Assembly: GCA_001797315.1 (NCBI GenBank)
Contig: MGPC01000018.1
Span: 1 to 64,000 of the forward strand
Reading direction: 5' to 3'
DNA length: 64,000 nucleotides
Source of the DNA: Curvibacter sp. GWA2_64_110
GTDB lineage: Bacteria > Pseudomonadota > Gammaproteobacteria > Burkholderiales > Burkholderiaceae_C
Numbering within the stretch: position 1 is the first letter of the stretch; the number at the start of each line of letters is the position of its first letter. The notes below the pieces were generated by a model. It did not search any database. It had not been told where the DNA came from and saw only the letters and a program-made list of their open reading frames with translations. This document shows positions 8,168-15,960 of this stretch, in pieces. The translations under genes were made by a program, and so were the position numbers.

Positions 8168-9025
8168 ATGTACACCACCCTCATCACCGCCGAACAGCTC
8201 AAGCATCTGGTGCACGACCACAAGCCGCTGATGGTGTTCGACTGCAGCTTCGAGCTGATGCAGCCCAGGGAGGGCGATCAGCAGTTTGAGCGCGTGCGCA
8301 TTGCCGGTGCGGTGCGGGCCGATCTGGACCGGCACCTCAGCGCGAAAGACAAGTCACAAGCCGTGAACGGTGGACGCCACCCGCTGCCGACGCGCGAGGC
8401 GTTTGCCGCCTGGCTGGCCAGCCTGGGTTTCCAGAACGACATGCAGGCCGTGGTCTACGACCGCCAGGGTGCCAACTACTGCGGCCGCTTGTGGTGGATG
8501 CTCAAGTGGATCGGCCATGAAGCGGTGGCCGTGCTCGACGGCGGCCTGCAGGCCTGGGAAGCCGTCAACGGCATGGTGGCCACCGGGCCGGACGTGGCAC
8601 GCGTGCCGTCCCGCTTCACGGCCACCGAGCCGCGAGCGCGACTGGCGACCACCGAGGACGTGCTCAAGCACCTGGAGCTGCCGGACCAGACGCTGATCGA
8701 CGCCCGCGCCCCGGCGCGCTTTCGCGGCGAGGTGGAGCCGCTCGATCCGGTGGCCGGCCACATTCCGGGCGCTCTCAACCGTCCCTTCAATCTCAACCTC
8801 GGACCGGATGGCAAGTTCAAGTCGCCCGAGCAACTGAAGACCGAATTTCTCGAACTGCTGGGTGACCAACCGCCCGGCAGCGTCGTCCACCACTGCGGCA
8901 GCGGCGTCAGCGCCGTGCCCAACCTGCTGGCGATGGAAATCGCCGGCCTGGGCCGCGGCGCCCTGTATGCCGGCAGCTGGAGCGAGTGGTGCAGCGACCC
9001 GGCCCGGCCGGTGGCGCAGGGCTGA
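8168..9025 (+). CDS. sseA: 3-mercaptopyruvate-type sulfurtransferase (two rhodanese domains)
   Basis: A 285-residue cytosolic protein with two tandem rhodanese domains. The N-terminal domain (residues ~1-140) is catalytically silent. The C-terminal domain (~165-280) carries the active cysteine C243 in CGSGVS, which is the loop type of mercaptopyruvate sulfurtransferases (CGxGVT/S) rather than the CRxGx[RT] loop of thiosulfate sulfurtransferases. Other family signatures are VYDRQGANYCGRLWWMLKW, the LDGGLQAWEAV segment and GHIPGALNRPFN. The ATG at 8168 (MYTTLITAEQL) is chosen because the domain begins there; the upstream extension falls in repeat-derived sequence. The exact in vivo substrate is inferred from the loop. 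Confidence 0.88.
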   Translation: MYTTLITAEQLKHLVHDHKPLMVFDCSFELMQPREGDQQFERVRIAGAVRADLDRHLSAKDKSQAVNGGRHPLPTREAFAAWLASLGFQNDMQAVVYDRQGANYCGRLWWMLKWIGHEAVAVLDGGLQAWEAVNGMVATGPDVARVPSRFTATEPRARLATTEDVLKHLELPDQTLIDARAPARFRGEVEPLDPVAGHIPGALNRPFNLNLGPDGKFKSPEQLKTEFLELLGDQPPGSVVHHCGSGVSAVPNLLAMEIAGLGRGALYAGSWSEWCSDPARPVAQG

Positions 9026-9046
9026 TGCTGCGGTACTGACCTCTCC

Positions 9047-10393
9047 ATGAGCAGCCAGACGCGAGAGCAATGGCAGTCGCACCGGGGCTTCCTGCTGGCG
9101 GCCGTGGGCTCGGCCGTAGGCCTGGGCGACATCTGGCGCTTTCCCTATGTGGCGGGTGAGAACGGCGGCGGCGCCTTCCTGCTGGTCTATCTGCTCATCG
9201 TGCTGCTCATCGGCGTGCCGCTGCTGCTGGGCGAGTTCGCGCTGGGGCGGCGCATGCAGAGCGAAAGCGCTACCGCCGTTGCCCGGCTGCTGCCCTCCTC
9301 ACGCTGGCGCCACGCGGGCGTGATCGGTGTCATCGCCGCCGGCCTGATCCTGGCCTACTACGCAGTGATTGCCGGCTGGGTCTTCAGGTACGCAGCACGC
9401 TACCTCAGCAGCTCGGCCCCGGCGCTGGCCAGCGGCGGTTTTGCCGCATCCTTCGAAGCGTACGTCTCCCGGCCACTGGAGCCGCTGGCCTGGCAACTTC
9501 TGGGCATGGTGCTGACCACGGCCGTCATCGCCAAGGGGGTGGAAAAAGGTATCGAAAAGGTCAGCCTCTGGCTCATGCCGGTGCTGGCGCTGCTGCTGAT
9601 CGGGCTGGCCGTGCACAGCGCCACGCTGCCGGGTTTTGGCCAAGGCCTGGCCTTCCTGTTTCAGCCGGACTGGTCGCTGCTGGCCGGCCCCGGCCTCTAT
9701 GTGGCGGCAATGGGTCAGGCCTTCTTTTCCATCGGTCTGGCCATGGGCGTGATGGTCACCTACGGTAGCTACCAACCGGCCACACGCCCCCTGCCCGCGG
9801 CGACTGTGGCCATTGCGCTCGCCGACACGTTGTTCGGCGTGATCGCCGGGCTGGCGATCTTCCCGGCCGTGTTCAGTTTCGGGCTTGACCCGGCACAGGG
9901 CACGGGCCTGATCTTCGTCGTGCTGCCCCAGGTGTTTGCCCAGATGCCCGGCGGCGGGCTGCTCGGGGCGACTTTTTTCCTGCTGCTGGCCATCGCCGCG
10001 TTGACCTCCATGGTATCGCTGCTCGAAGTGCCGGTGGCCTATGCGATCCAGCGCTGGGGCTGGTCGCGCCAGCATGCCAGCCTGCGCCTGGGTGCCCTGC
10101 TGTTCGTGCTGGGCATCCCGGCGTCACTGGGCTTCGGGACCTGGGCCGGCCTGCCCCTGCCAGGCGAGCGCAATCTCCTGGATGCGATGGACTTCTTTGC
10201 CGTCGAATTGCTGCTGCCGATCAACGGCATATTGCTGGCCGTACTGCTGGGGTGGTTATGGCCGCGCCGCGAAGCGCTGCAGGCGGCAGACCTGCTGGAT
10301 AACCGCCTGGGCCAGATCTGGCACTTCTGCCTGCGCTATCTGGTGCCGGTACTGCTCGTCGTCGTGCTGGCCAGCAGCGTTTCGCGGGCCTGA
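9047..10393 (+). CDS. Sodium-dependent transporter of the neurotransmitter:sodium symporter (NSS/SNF) family
   Basis: A 448-residue inner-membrane protein with about eleven hydrophobic segments. The N-terminus holds the family's Na+/substrate core: FLLAAVGSAVGLGDIWRFPY followed by VAGENGGGAFLLVYL, matching the unwound helix 1 of LeuT-like proteins. Helix 6 has GQAFFSIGLAMGVMVTYGSY and helix 8 has TSMVSLLEVPVAY. Bacterial members import amino acids with Na+. The single ORF has no associated subunits, as expected. Start is the ATG at 9047, 21 bases after the sulfurtransferase stop. Substrate is unknown. Confidence 0.92.
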   Translation: MSSQTREQWQSHRGFLLAAVGSAVGLGDIWRFPYVAGENGGGAFLLVYLLIVLLIGVPLLLGEFALGRRMQSESATAVARLLPSSRWRHAGVIGVIAAGLILAYYAVIAGWVFRYAARYLSSSAPALASGGFAASFEAYVSRPLEPLAWQLLGMVLTTAVIAKGVEKGIEKVSLWLMPVLALLLIGLAVHSATLPGFGQGLAFLFQPDWSLLAGPGLYVAAMGQAFFSIGLAMGVMVTYGSYQPATRPLPAATVAIALADTLFGVIAGLAIFPAVFSFGLDPAQGTGLIFVVLPQVFAQMPGGGLLGATFFLLLAIAALTSMVSLLEVPVAYAIQRWGWSRQHASLRLGALLFVLGIPASLGFGTWAGLPLPGERNLLDAMDFFAVELLLPINGILLAVLLGWLWPRREALQAADLLDNRLGQIWHFCLRYLVPVLLVVVLASSVSRA

Positions 10394-10676
10394 TCCCCCC
10401 AGGCGATACACACTCGCGGATGCGTTGGGCAGGCCCCAAACCGATATATCCGCGGCATGCAGCCGCACATCACCATCGTCACCCTGGTCTTCATCGACCT
10501 GCAACCCGGCCTGAGGCTGGCATTGTGGCCGCACCAGGCTGCCCAGCAGCGGCGAGAGCAAGGCCCCGCCGGCCAGCAGACGCCAGGGGCGCAAGGCCAT
10601 GGCAAGCACCAGCACCGCGAGAAAGGTGGGGCGTTCCAGAGCCATGGGCACAAGAAACGCGACGGTGCACGCCCCC
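10394..10676. other. Intergenic gap between convergent genes, no convincing gene
   Basis: About 280 bases separate the NSS transporter from the convergent flavoprotein. On the minus strand a short frame reads MALERPTFLAVLVLAMALRP followed by more hydrophobic residues, resembling the start of a membrane protein. It then turns into low-complexity sequence without a recognisable continuation. It may be the remnant of a membrane-protein gene. No terminator with a U-run was seen. Confidence 0.3.
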
Positions 10677-11813
10677 TCAGCGGTATTTCCTCAGGTAGAC
10701 GCCTTCGAACCAGCGCTTGGCCCAATGGAACAGACGGGCGGGTGGCAGGATGAAGTTGCGCGTCGGCGTGCGCCACACGAGCGTGCCATGGTCGATGGCA
10801 TCGATGATGCAGACGAGTTCCACCTTGAAGGTGGTGCTCGGCACCTGACCACGCAGGCCGGCCAGCACATTTTGCGCCGCTGCAGCCGCCTGCAGGTCCG
10901 CCATGTGCGCCTGCTTCGGCATCCAGTCGGGGCCAGGGAAGCTGCCGGAATCGCCCACCACGTACACATGCTCGCTTCCTTCGACGCGGCATAACGCGTC
11001 GGCCTTGAGCAGGCCGCCGGGCGAGCGCGCCAGTTCGGTCTGGTCGAACCACAGGTTGCCGGTCATGCCGGGCATGAAGAGGATCAGGTCGGCCGCGAAC
11101 TCGCCGCCTTCGGTGACCACCTTGTCCGCCTCGAAACGCACCATCTTGTGGCCCAGGTGGGTGCGGATGTTGCGCCGCACCATCTCGGCCAGCAGGTGCT
11201 GCACGGCCTTGGGGCCGAGGCGGTTGCCAGGTTCCTTGGAGGGGTTGAAGAACACCAGCTCGAACTTGTCGCGCCGCCCTTCGCGCTTGAGTTGTTCGTC
11301 AATGCCAAAGAGAAATTCAAACATCGGCCCGCCGCGCACCGCACTTTGCTCGTTCGGATTGCCGGCAAAGCCGATGGCGATGGTGCCGCCTTGCAGGGCC
11401 TGCAGGCGGTCGCGGATCTGCTCCGCTGCGGCGATGCCTTCACAGGGCGTGATGGCGTGCTCGATGCCCGGCAGCTTCTTGATGAAGCGACCGCCGCTGG
11501 CAATCACCAGCGCGTCGTTGCGCAGCTCACCCGCCGTGGTGTCCACTACGCGCCCCCCTTCGCGCAGGCCGGTCACCTCGGCGGCGAGATGGCGCACCTG
11601 CATGCGCGTGAAGAAATTGGCCAGCGGCACCACCAGTTGCTCGCGCCGGCGCAGGCCGCTCGGAATCCAGATGATGCCGGGCAGATAGTGCAGTTCGGCG
11701 CGTGGCGCGACCAGCGTGATGTCGACCGCCTTGTCGCGCTGTCGAATCTCGCGCACAGTGGACAGTGCGCCGAAGCCGGCGCCGATGATGGTGATGTGTT
11801 TGGGTGAACTCAT
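10677..11813 (-). CDS. NAD(P)/FAD-dependent oxidoreductase, sulfide:quinone reductase-like
   Basis: A 378-residue flavoprotein. The N-terminal ADP-binding fold is HITIIGAGFGALSTVREIRQ, and a second nucleotide site and the FAD-contacting VYVVGDSGSFPGPDWMPKQA region lie toward the C-terminus. The overall plan (LHYLPGIIWIPSGLRRREQL, ASGGRFIKKLPGIEHA, MFEFLFGIDEQLKREGRRDK) matches the SQR/FCSD-like branch of pyridine-nucleotide-disulfide reductases. The cysteines present (in TPCEG and ALCRVEG) do not allow me to state that the SQR catalytic pair is conserved, so sulfide oxidation is not proven. Start is the ATG at 11813 (MSSPKHITII). The longer frame upstream is a petA fragment and not part of this protein. 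Confidence 0.82.
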   Translation of the reverse strand: MSSPKHITIIGAGFGALSTVREIRQRDKAVDITLVAPRAELHYLPGIIWIPSGLRRREQLVVPLANFFTRMQVRHLAAEVTGLREGGRVVDTTAGELRNDALVIASGGRFIKKLPGIEHAITPCEGIAAAEQIRDRLQALQGGTIAIGFAGNPNEQSAVRGGPMFEFLFGIDEQLKREGRRDKFELVFFNPSKEPGNRLGPKAVQHLLAEMVRRNIRTHLGHKMVRFEADKVVTEGGEFAADLILFMPGMTGNLWFDQTELARSPGGLLKADALCRVEGSEHVYVVGDSGSFPGPDWMPKQAHMADLQAAAAAQNVLAGLRGQVPSTTFKVELVCIIDAIDHGTLVWRTPTRNFILPPARLFHWAKRWFEGVYLRKYR

Positions 11814-11909
11814 GCCTCGATTCTTTCCGAAAAATGGCTGCTTGTCGAAGTCGTGAACCAAATGGCGCTGCCCACGCGGGGGTTGCTGGTGCCCGCAAGG
11901 CAATTGCCT

Positions 11910-12068
11910 TGGCGAACAGCCCAGGTGGGGGCAGATGCCCGCGGCCACAAACACCTCGGGCCGGATCGAGCGCTGCGGGTTGCGCGCGTCATCGGCTTGC
12001 GGCTCTTTCCTGGATGACGGATCGGCCAGTTCGGCATCCTGTGCCAGCAGGGCTGCCAAGCTGGGCAT
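11910..12068 (-). pseudogene. Fragment of petA (Rieske iron-sulfur subunit of cytochrome bc1)
   Basis: On the minus strand 53 codons read SLAALLAQDAELADPSSRKE, QADDARNPQRSIRPEVFVAA and GICPHLGCSP. The RSI-PE-FVA-GIC-HLGCSP string is the region around the first cluster-binding motif (CTHLGC) of ubiquinol-cytochrome c reductase Rieske subunits. The second motif (CPCHGS) and the N-terminal membrane anchor are missing, and downstream codons become unrelated. It is fused in frame, by chance, to the leader of the flavoprotein gene. The fragment is a non-functional remnant left by a rearrangement or deletion; a working petA must be elsewhere. Confidence 0.7.
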
Positions 12069-12117
12069 CAGCGAACGCTCGCTCTACCGCAGGCTCAAGC
12101 AACTGGGAAAGCGCTGA
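12049..12117 (+). pseudogene. Fragment of a Fis-type helix-turn-helix (regulator C-terminus)
   Basis: The last 22 codons before a TGA read AAKLGISERSLYRRLKQLGK then R. This is the recognition-helix end of Fis-type HTH domains found at the C-terminus of NtrC-like and ActR/RegA-like response regulators. Nothing upstream in this frame resembles the rest of such a protein. It overlaps the opposite-strand petA fragment by 20 bases, so the junction of two unrelated gene remnants lies near 12050-12068. Confidence 0.6.
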
Positions 12118-12125
12118 ACCGCAGT

Positions 12126-12449
12126 TCAGCGATCAGCTTGCCCGTTTGGCGGCCGGATCGCCCTGGGTTCCACGTCGACCACCTCCGCCTCGACATCCAC
12201 CACATCCTGGTGCGTCGTCCGGCCCGGCGCTGCTGCACGGTAGAACCGGTGCCACTGGGCCTGCTGCCCGAACCGGAACACCAGCGGTGCCACGGGCCGG
12301 CCGCTCAGGCGCGCCCACAGCGCACGCAGCAGCCACAGTGCCAGCACCACCAGGCTCGCTGCCAGCAGGCTGGCCAGGAACACCAGCCCCAGGAGCCACA
12401 GCACCGCCCGCAGCAGCAGGCGAAAAATTGTCTTGATCACATGGTCCAC
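12126..12449 (-). CDS. Small membrane protein of unknown function
   Basis: A 107-residue protein whose first half is strongly hydrophobic (IFRLLLRAVLWLLGLVFLAS to about residue 43, probably two closely spaced or one long membrane segment). A basic hinge (RALWARLSGRP) and a soluble tail with aspartate/valine repeats (VVDVEAEVVDVEPRAIRPP) follow. Codon usage has the high GC at third positions expected of a real gene here. No domain is recognised. A start at 12449 (MDHVIKTIF) is preceded by AGGAG in the minus direction. It looks like the short conserved-hypothetical membrane proteins common in Burkholderiales. Confidence 0.6.
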   Translation of the reverse strand: MDHVIKTIFRLLLRAVLWLLGLVFLASLLAASLVVLALWLLRALWARLSGRPVAPLVFRFGQQAQWHRFYRAAAPGRTTHQDVVDVEAEVVDVEPRAIRPPNGQADR

Positions 12450-12535
12450 GCAGGAACTCCTTTTTCTGTGCAGCAGGTACGGCCTGAGAGACCGAATGCA
12501 AGGCCATGGCGGGCATCGTCAGTGTAAATTTTCAT

Positions 12536-12595
12536 GAAGAAATCGAGCTCCGGCGCTTTCTGCAAAAGCGCCGGAAGCTATTAAAACAGTAGCAA
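12536..12595 (-). repeat. Interspersed palindromic repeat (full-length copy)
   Basis: Read on the minus strand it gives GCTACTGTTTTAATAGCTTC, then a 10-bp perfect hairpin TCCGGCGCTT/AAGCGCCGGA (12549-12558 with 12566-12575), then GAGCTCGATTTC. The block order GCTA(T/C)-AT-rich-ATAGC, hairpin GCGC/GCGC, G-GCT-GATTT is the same as the copies at 4505 and 30179. The gene-free gap 12450-12664 holds this element and otherwise no recognisable feature. Confidence 0.7.
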
Positions 12596-12664
12596 AACGA
12601 AGACAGAAAAGCCGCACCGGGTCTCGGGTTTAAGATGTGCCGCGTATTCATCCTAGAGGCGGCA

Positions 12665-12979
12665 ATGCGTGCAACTGTTCTTATCGTGCTGATGGCGCTG
12701 ACAATCATGGCCGGGTGCTCGACGCCGCTGACGGAGCGCGCGGCCCGTGTCCGTGTCATTCCCCATGACGCCGCAGCCATGAGCGGCTGCAAAACGCTGG
12801 GCTCGGTCGCCGGCCGGTCCCACCCCGTGCTGCTGGAGTCCGCGGCGAGATCGGAGGCCCTGGCCCATCTGCTCGATGCCGCAGCCAGGATGGACGCCGA
12901 CACCGTTGCGATCGTGAGCACGAGCGCGACCGACGATGGGGTGGTGACCCTCCAGGGCGTGGCACTGAAGTGCTTCTGA
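12665..12979 (+). CDS. Small lipoprotein (DUF4156-like)
   Basis: A 104-residue protein with a signal peptide and lipobox IMAG|C, giving a lipidated Cys18 (MRATVLIVLMALTIMAGCST). The mature part VRVIPHDAAAMSGCKTLGSV resembles the short DUF4156/YjeI-type lipoproteins, which have a conserved second cysteine followed by LG-V. The C-terminus reads DADTVAIVSTSATDDGVVTL then QGVALKCF, also in keeping. The ATG at 12665 is preferred to the one at 12635 because it gives a clean signal sequence. Its role is unknown; it is predicted to sit in the envelope. Confidence 0.7.
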   Translation: MRATVLIVLMALTIMAGCSTPLTERAARVRVIPHDAAAMSGCKTLGSVAGRSHPVLLESAARSEALAHLLDAAARMDADTVAIVSTSATDDGVVTLQGVALKCF

Positions 12980-13181
12980 CGGGAGCCGCTCGCCCGGCAT
13001 TGAGCCGGCACGCCATGCCGCGCGTGGCAGCCCCCAATGCCGCTTATCTGCGCAGACCCTGATCTGCCGCAGAACGCCATCCCGCCAGGAAGCGGACAAT
13101 AGATACTTATTTCCGCCCCTTGCGGCGGCCGTTCGACCCGGGCACCATGGTGTGCCCCTTTCAATTGACAGGTACTCAAGC

Positions 13182-14075
13182 ATGCTCGGATTTCTGCCTC
13201 CCATCGCCCGAGGCGTCATTGCGTTCCTGCTGCTGGTGATCAACACCTTGTTCTGGTGCACACTGCTGTTCGCGCTGGCCCTGGTCAAGCTGCTGCTGCC
13301 CTTCGCTGCCGTGCGCGGGCGCGTCGATCCGCTGCTCAACACCATCGCCACCGCCTGGGTCGCCTGCAACAGCGCCTGGATGCGGCTGACGCAGCGCACG
13401 AGCTGGGATGTGCAGGGCGTGGCCGAACTGAAGTACCAGGGCTGGTACCTGGTGAACTGCAACCACCAGTCCTGGGTCGACATCTTCGTGCTGCAGCACG
13501 TGCTGAACCGGCGCATTCCGCTGCTGAAGTTCTTTCTGAAACAGGAACTCATCTACGTGCCGGTGATCGGCCTGGCCTGGTGGGCACTGGACTTTCCGTT
13601 CATGAAGCGGCACGGCCGCACCGCGCTGCGCAAGAACCCCAAGCTGCGCGAGCAGGACCGCGAGACCGCGCGCCGCGCCTGCGCCAAGTTCGCCCGCGTG
13701 CCGACCAGCGTGATGAACTTCGCCGAAGGCACGCGCTTCACACCCGCCAAGCACCAGGACCAGTCGTCCCCCTACCGCCACCTGCTCAAGCCCAAGGCCG
13801 GCGCGCTGGCGCTGGCGCTCAACGTCATGGGCACGCAGTTCCACTCGCTGATCGACGCCACCATCGTCTACCCGGCTGGCGCGCCCACCTTCTGGCAGTT
13901 CCTGTGCGGCACCACGCCCAAGGTGATCGTGCGCGCGCGTGCGCTGCCGATCCCGGCCGAATTCTGCAGCGGCAACTACGAGGGCGATTCGACATTTCGC
14001 CGCACCTTCCACCGCTGGCTGGCCGATCTGTGGGAAGAGAAGGACCGGCAGATCGAAACGCTGCTACAGCGCTGA
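13182..14075 (+). CDS. 1-acyl-glycerol-3-phosphate acyltransferase-like protein (PlsC/YihG type)
   Basis: A 297-residue membrane-bound acyltransferase. One or two N-terminal hydrophobic segments (GVIAFLLLVINTLFWCTLLF and on) anchor the protein. The catalytic HX4D motif is NHQSWVD, the glycerol-phosphate-binding region includes FPFMKRHGRTALRKNP, and the EGTRFT motif closes the active site. The spacing is typical of the YihG branch of PlsC-like acyltransferases, which remodel or add acyl chains to phospholipids. The start at 13182 (MLGFLPPIARGV) is preferred to an in-frame codon at 13152. The gap upstream (12980-13181) shows no other gene. Confidence 0.85.
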   Translation: MLGFLPPIARGVIAFLLLVINTLFWCTLLFALALVKLLLPFAAVRGRVDPLLNTIATAWVACNSAWMRLTQRTSWDVQGVAELKYQGWYLVNCNHQSWVDIFVLQHVLNRRIPLLKFFLKQELIYVPVIGLAWWALDFPFMKRHGRTALRKNPKLREQDRETARRACAKFARVPTSVMNFAEGTRFTPAKHQDQSSPYRHLLKPKAGALALALNVMGTQFHSLIDATIVYPAGAPTFWQFLCGTTPKVIVRARALPIPAEFCSGNYEGDSTFRRTFHRWLADLWEEKDRQIETLLQR

Positions 14076-14110
14076 GAGGCGGCTGACCGCGCCCGGGCCG
14101 CGCGTGTTTT

Positions 14111-14902
14111 TCAGTGCCCGTGCGCCAGGCTGCTGACCAGCGTCACCAGCCCGATGCCCGCCAGCAGCCAGGCAATCTGGGCCAGCGTCTCGCGCAAGGA
14201 CAGGCGCTTTTGCAGCTGCGGAATCAGGTCGGCCAGCGCCACATAGATGAAGCTGCTGGAGGCCACCACCAGGAAGTAGGTCAGGTAGTCGTGCAACTGG
14301 TCCACCAGCCAGTAGCCGATCAGGCCGCCCAGCGCGGTGATGGCGCCGGCCAGCGTGACCTTGAGCAGCGCCGCCTGCCGGTTGCCGGTGCTCTGGCGCA
14401 GCACCATCAGGTCGCCCATGTGGTGCGGCACCTCGTGCGCCAGCACCGCGAGCGCGGCAATCGCCCCCAGGCGCAGGTCGGCGATGAAGGCGGAGGCGAT
14501 CAGGATGCCGTCGCCGAAGCAGTGCACGCTGTCGCCGGCCAGCACGGCCCAGCCGCCGGACGTGCGTTCATGCCCGTGGTGGTGATGGCCATGGTCATGG
14601 CCGTGCGCACTGGCGTCGTCGTGATGGTGTTCATGCCCGTGGTGCCACAGCTCGGCCTTGTCGAGCAGGAAGAAGAACACCAGGCCGACCAGCAGCGTCA
14701 TGAACAGGCGATGCGGTTCGATCTCGCTCTCGAAAGCCTCGGGCAGCAGGTGCAGGAAAGCCGTGCCCATCAGCGCGCCGGCCGCCAGGCTCAGCATGTG
14801 CTGGGTGTAGCGTGACAGCACGCCGAAGCTCAGGGCCGCGGCCAGCCATACGCTGCCAATGCCGGCGGCCAGGGTGCCGGCCAGGATTGCTATCAAAATC
14901 AT
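14111..14902 (-). CDS. ZIP family divalent metal transporter
   Basis: A 263-residue inner-membrane protein with about eight hydrophobic segments and a histidine-rich cytoplasmic loop after helix 3 (HHGHEHHHDDASAHGHDHGH and more). The metal-site helices carry HCFGDGILIASAF (helix 4) and HEVPHHMGD (helix 5). The latter matches the HExPHExGD motif of LIV-1-type ZIPs, so zinc or a similar divalent cation is the likely substrate. The ATG at 14902 lies inside an interspersed repeat (14889-14944), which therefore supplies the first codons MILIA and no clear Shine-Dalgarno. Apparent upstream extension is antisense to the hydrolase gene. Confidence 0.88.
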   Translation of the reverse strand: MILIAILAGTLAAGIGSVWLAAALSFGVLSRYTQHMLSLAAGALMGTAFLHLLPEAFESEIEPHRLFMTLLVGLVFFFLLDKAELWHHGHEHHHDDASAHGHDHGHHHHGHERTSGGWAVLAGDSVHCFGDGILIASAFIADLRLGAIAALAVLAHEVPHHMGDLMVLRQSTGNRQAALLKVTLAGAITALGGLIGYWLVDQLHDYLTYFLVVASSSFIYVALADLIPQLQKRLSLRETLAQIAWLLAGIGLVTLVSSLAHGH

Positions 14903-14944
14903 AGCTACTTGCGCTTGTTTTTTCTGGGACAGGAGGCGATTTTC
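14889..14944 (+). repeat. Interspersed palindromic repeat overlapping a start codon
   Basis: GCTATCAAAATCATAGCTAC, then TTGCGCTTG, a T-rich spacer, and GACAGGAGGCGATTTTC. It shares the GCTAT-N-ATAGCT-CTTGCGCTTG head and the GAGGC-GATTT tail of the copies at 4505, 12536 and 30179. Its left end overlaps the ATG and first five codons of the minus-strand ZIP transporter gene, so the insertion has redefined that gene's translation start. Confidence 0.7.
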
Positions 14945-14975
14945 GCATCCATTCCGGACGCGCGTCCGAGACCCG

Positions 14976-15000
14976 GAAAAAAGCCGCCTGCGAGGCGGCT
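14976..15000 (-). terminator. Rho-independent terminator after the dienelactone hydrolase gene
   Basis: An 8-bp perfect stem AGCCGCCT (14982-14989) with AGGCGGCT (14993-15000) and a 3-base loop, followed on the minus strand by a T run (complement of A14977-A14982). It lies 27 bases past the hydrolase stop and separates that gene from the ZIP transporter. Confidence 0.85.
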
Positions 15001-15027
15001 CATCAGGACCGGTGAGGCCTGCCCCGT

Positions 15028-15927
15028 TCAGGCCACGCCGTGCGCCTTGAACCAGGCCAGGCAGCGCTGCCAGCCGTCTTCGGCCGCGTCCTTGCGGTAG
15101 CTCGGCCGGTAGTCGGCATGGAAGGCGTGCGGTGCCTCCGGGTAGACCACGAACTGCGAGGCCTTGGCTGCCGCGTTGCCGCCGGCCAGCGCGGCCTTCA
15201 TCTGCGCCACGCTCTCCAGCGAAATGCCGGTGTCGGCACCGCCGTACAGGCCCAACACCGGTCCCTGCAGTTGGCCGGCGATGTCGATCGGGTTCTTCGG
15301 CGTCAGCGCCGTGTGGTCGCCGACGAGGCGGCCGTACCAGGCCACGCCGGCCTTGATGTGCCGGCTGTGTGCGGCATAGAGCCAGGTCTGACGCCCGCCC
15401 CAGCAAAAGCCGGTCACGCCCACGCGTGCCAGGTCGCCGCCGTTGGCGCCAGCCCAGGCCACGGCGGCGTCGAGGTCGCCCGCCACCTGCGCATCCGGCA
15501 CCTTGGAGATGACCTCGGCGATCAGCTTGGCCAGCTCGCCATAGCTTTGCGCATCGCCCTGGCGCACGAACAGTTCGGGCGCGATCGCCAGGTAGCCGGC
15601 GCGGGCGAAGCGGTTGGCCACGTCGGCAATGTGCTCGTGCACGCCGAAGATCTCCGACAGCACCAGCACCACCGGCAGGTTCTTCTTGCCGGCCGGCATG
15701 GCACGGTAGGCCGGCATCTGGAAGCCCTTGACGTCGATGCTCACCTCGCCGGTGGTTAGGCCGTCGGTCGGCGTCTTGATCGCCGTCTGCGCCATGATGG
15801 GCATGACGGACGCCGCATAACCCACCCCCAGCGCAGTCTTGAGCGCAGTGCGGCGCGTGGCGCCGGCCTCGGTGCTGCGGCCCGGCAGCAGGGCATTGAA
15901 CTCGGTTGTCAGATCATGGTTCAGCAT
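15028..15927 (-). CDS. Dienelactone hydrolase family protein with Tat-like signal
   Basis: A 299-residue alpha/beta hydrolase. The N-terminal ~45 residues hold a twin-arginine-like signal (ATRRTALKTALGVGYAASVM), so the enzyme is probably exported, unlike the classical cytosolic ClcD. The nucleophile is the cysteine of GFCWGG. The general acid and histidine are in GLYGGADTGIS and PHAFHADYRPSY, giving the Cys-Asp-His triad of the family. The SEIFGVHEHIADVANRFARA segment is also characteristic. Substrate is unknown. The start codon at 15927 is 33 bases from the convergently oriented end of the diguanylate cyclase at 15961, so the two are close tandem genes on the minus strand. Confidence 0.88.
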   Translation of the reverse strand: MLNHDLTTEFNALLPGRSTEAGATRRTALKTALGVGYAASVMPIMAQTAIKTPTDGLTTGEVSIDVKGFQMPAYRAMPAGKKNLPVVLVLSEIFGVHEHIADVANRFARAGYLAIAPELFVRQGDAQSYGELAKLIAEVISKVPDAQVAGDLDAAVAWAGANGGDLARVGVTGFCWGGRQTWLYAAHSRHIKAGVAWYGRLVGDHTALTPKNPIDIAGQLQGPVLGLYGGADTGISLESVAQMKAALAGGNAAAKASQFVVYPEAPHAFHADYRPSYRKDAAEDGWQRCLAWFKAHGVA

Positions 15928-15960
15928 TCGGGACTCCTCGTTTTTTTGCAGGCGCGTAGT

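Noticed and set aside
10677-11813. Certain sulfide:quinone reductase (sqr)
   Set aside because: The catalytic cysteine pair could not be confirmed in the sequence, so only SQR-like is claimed.
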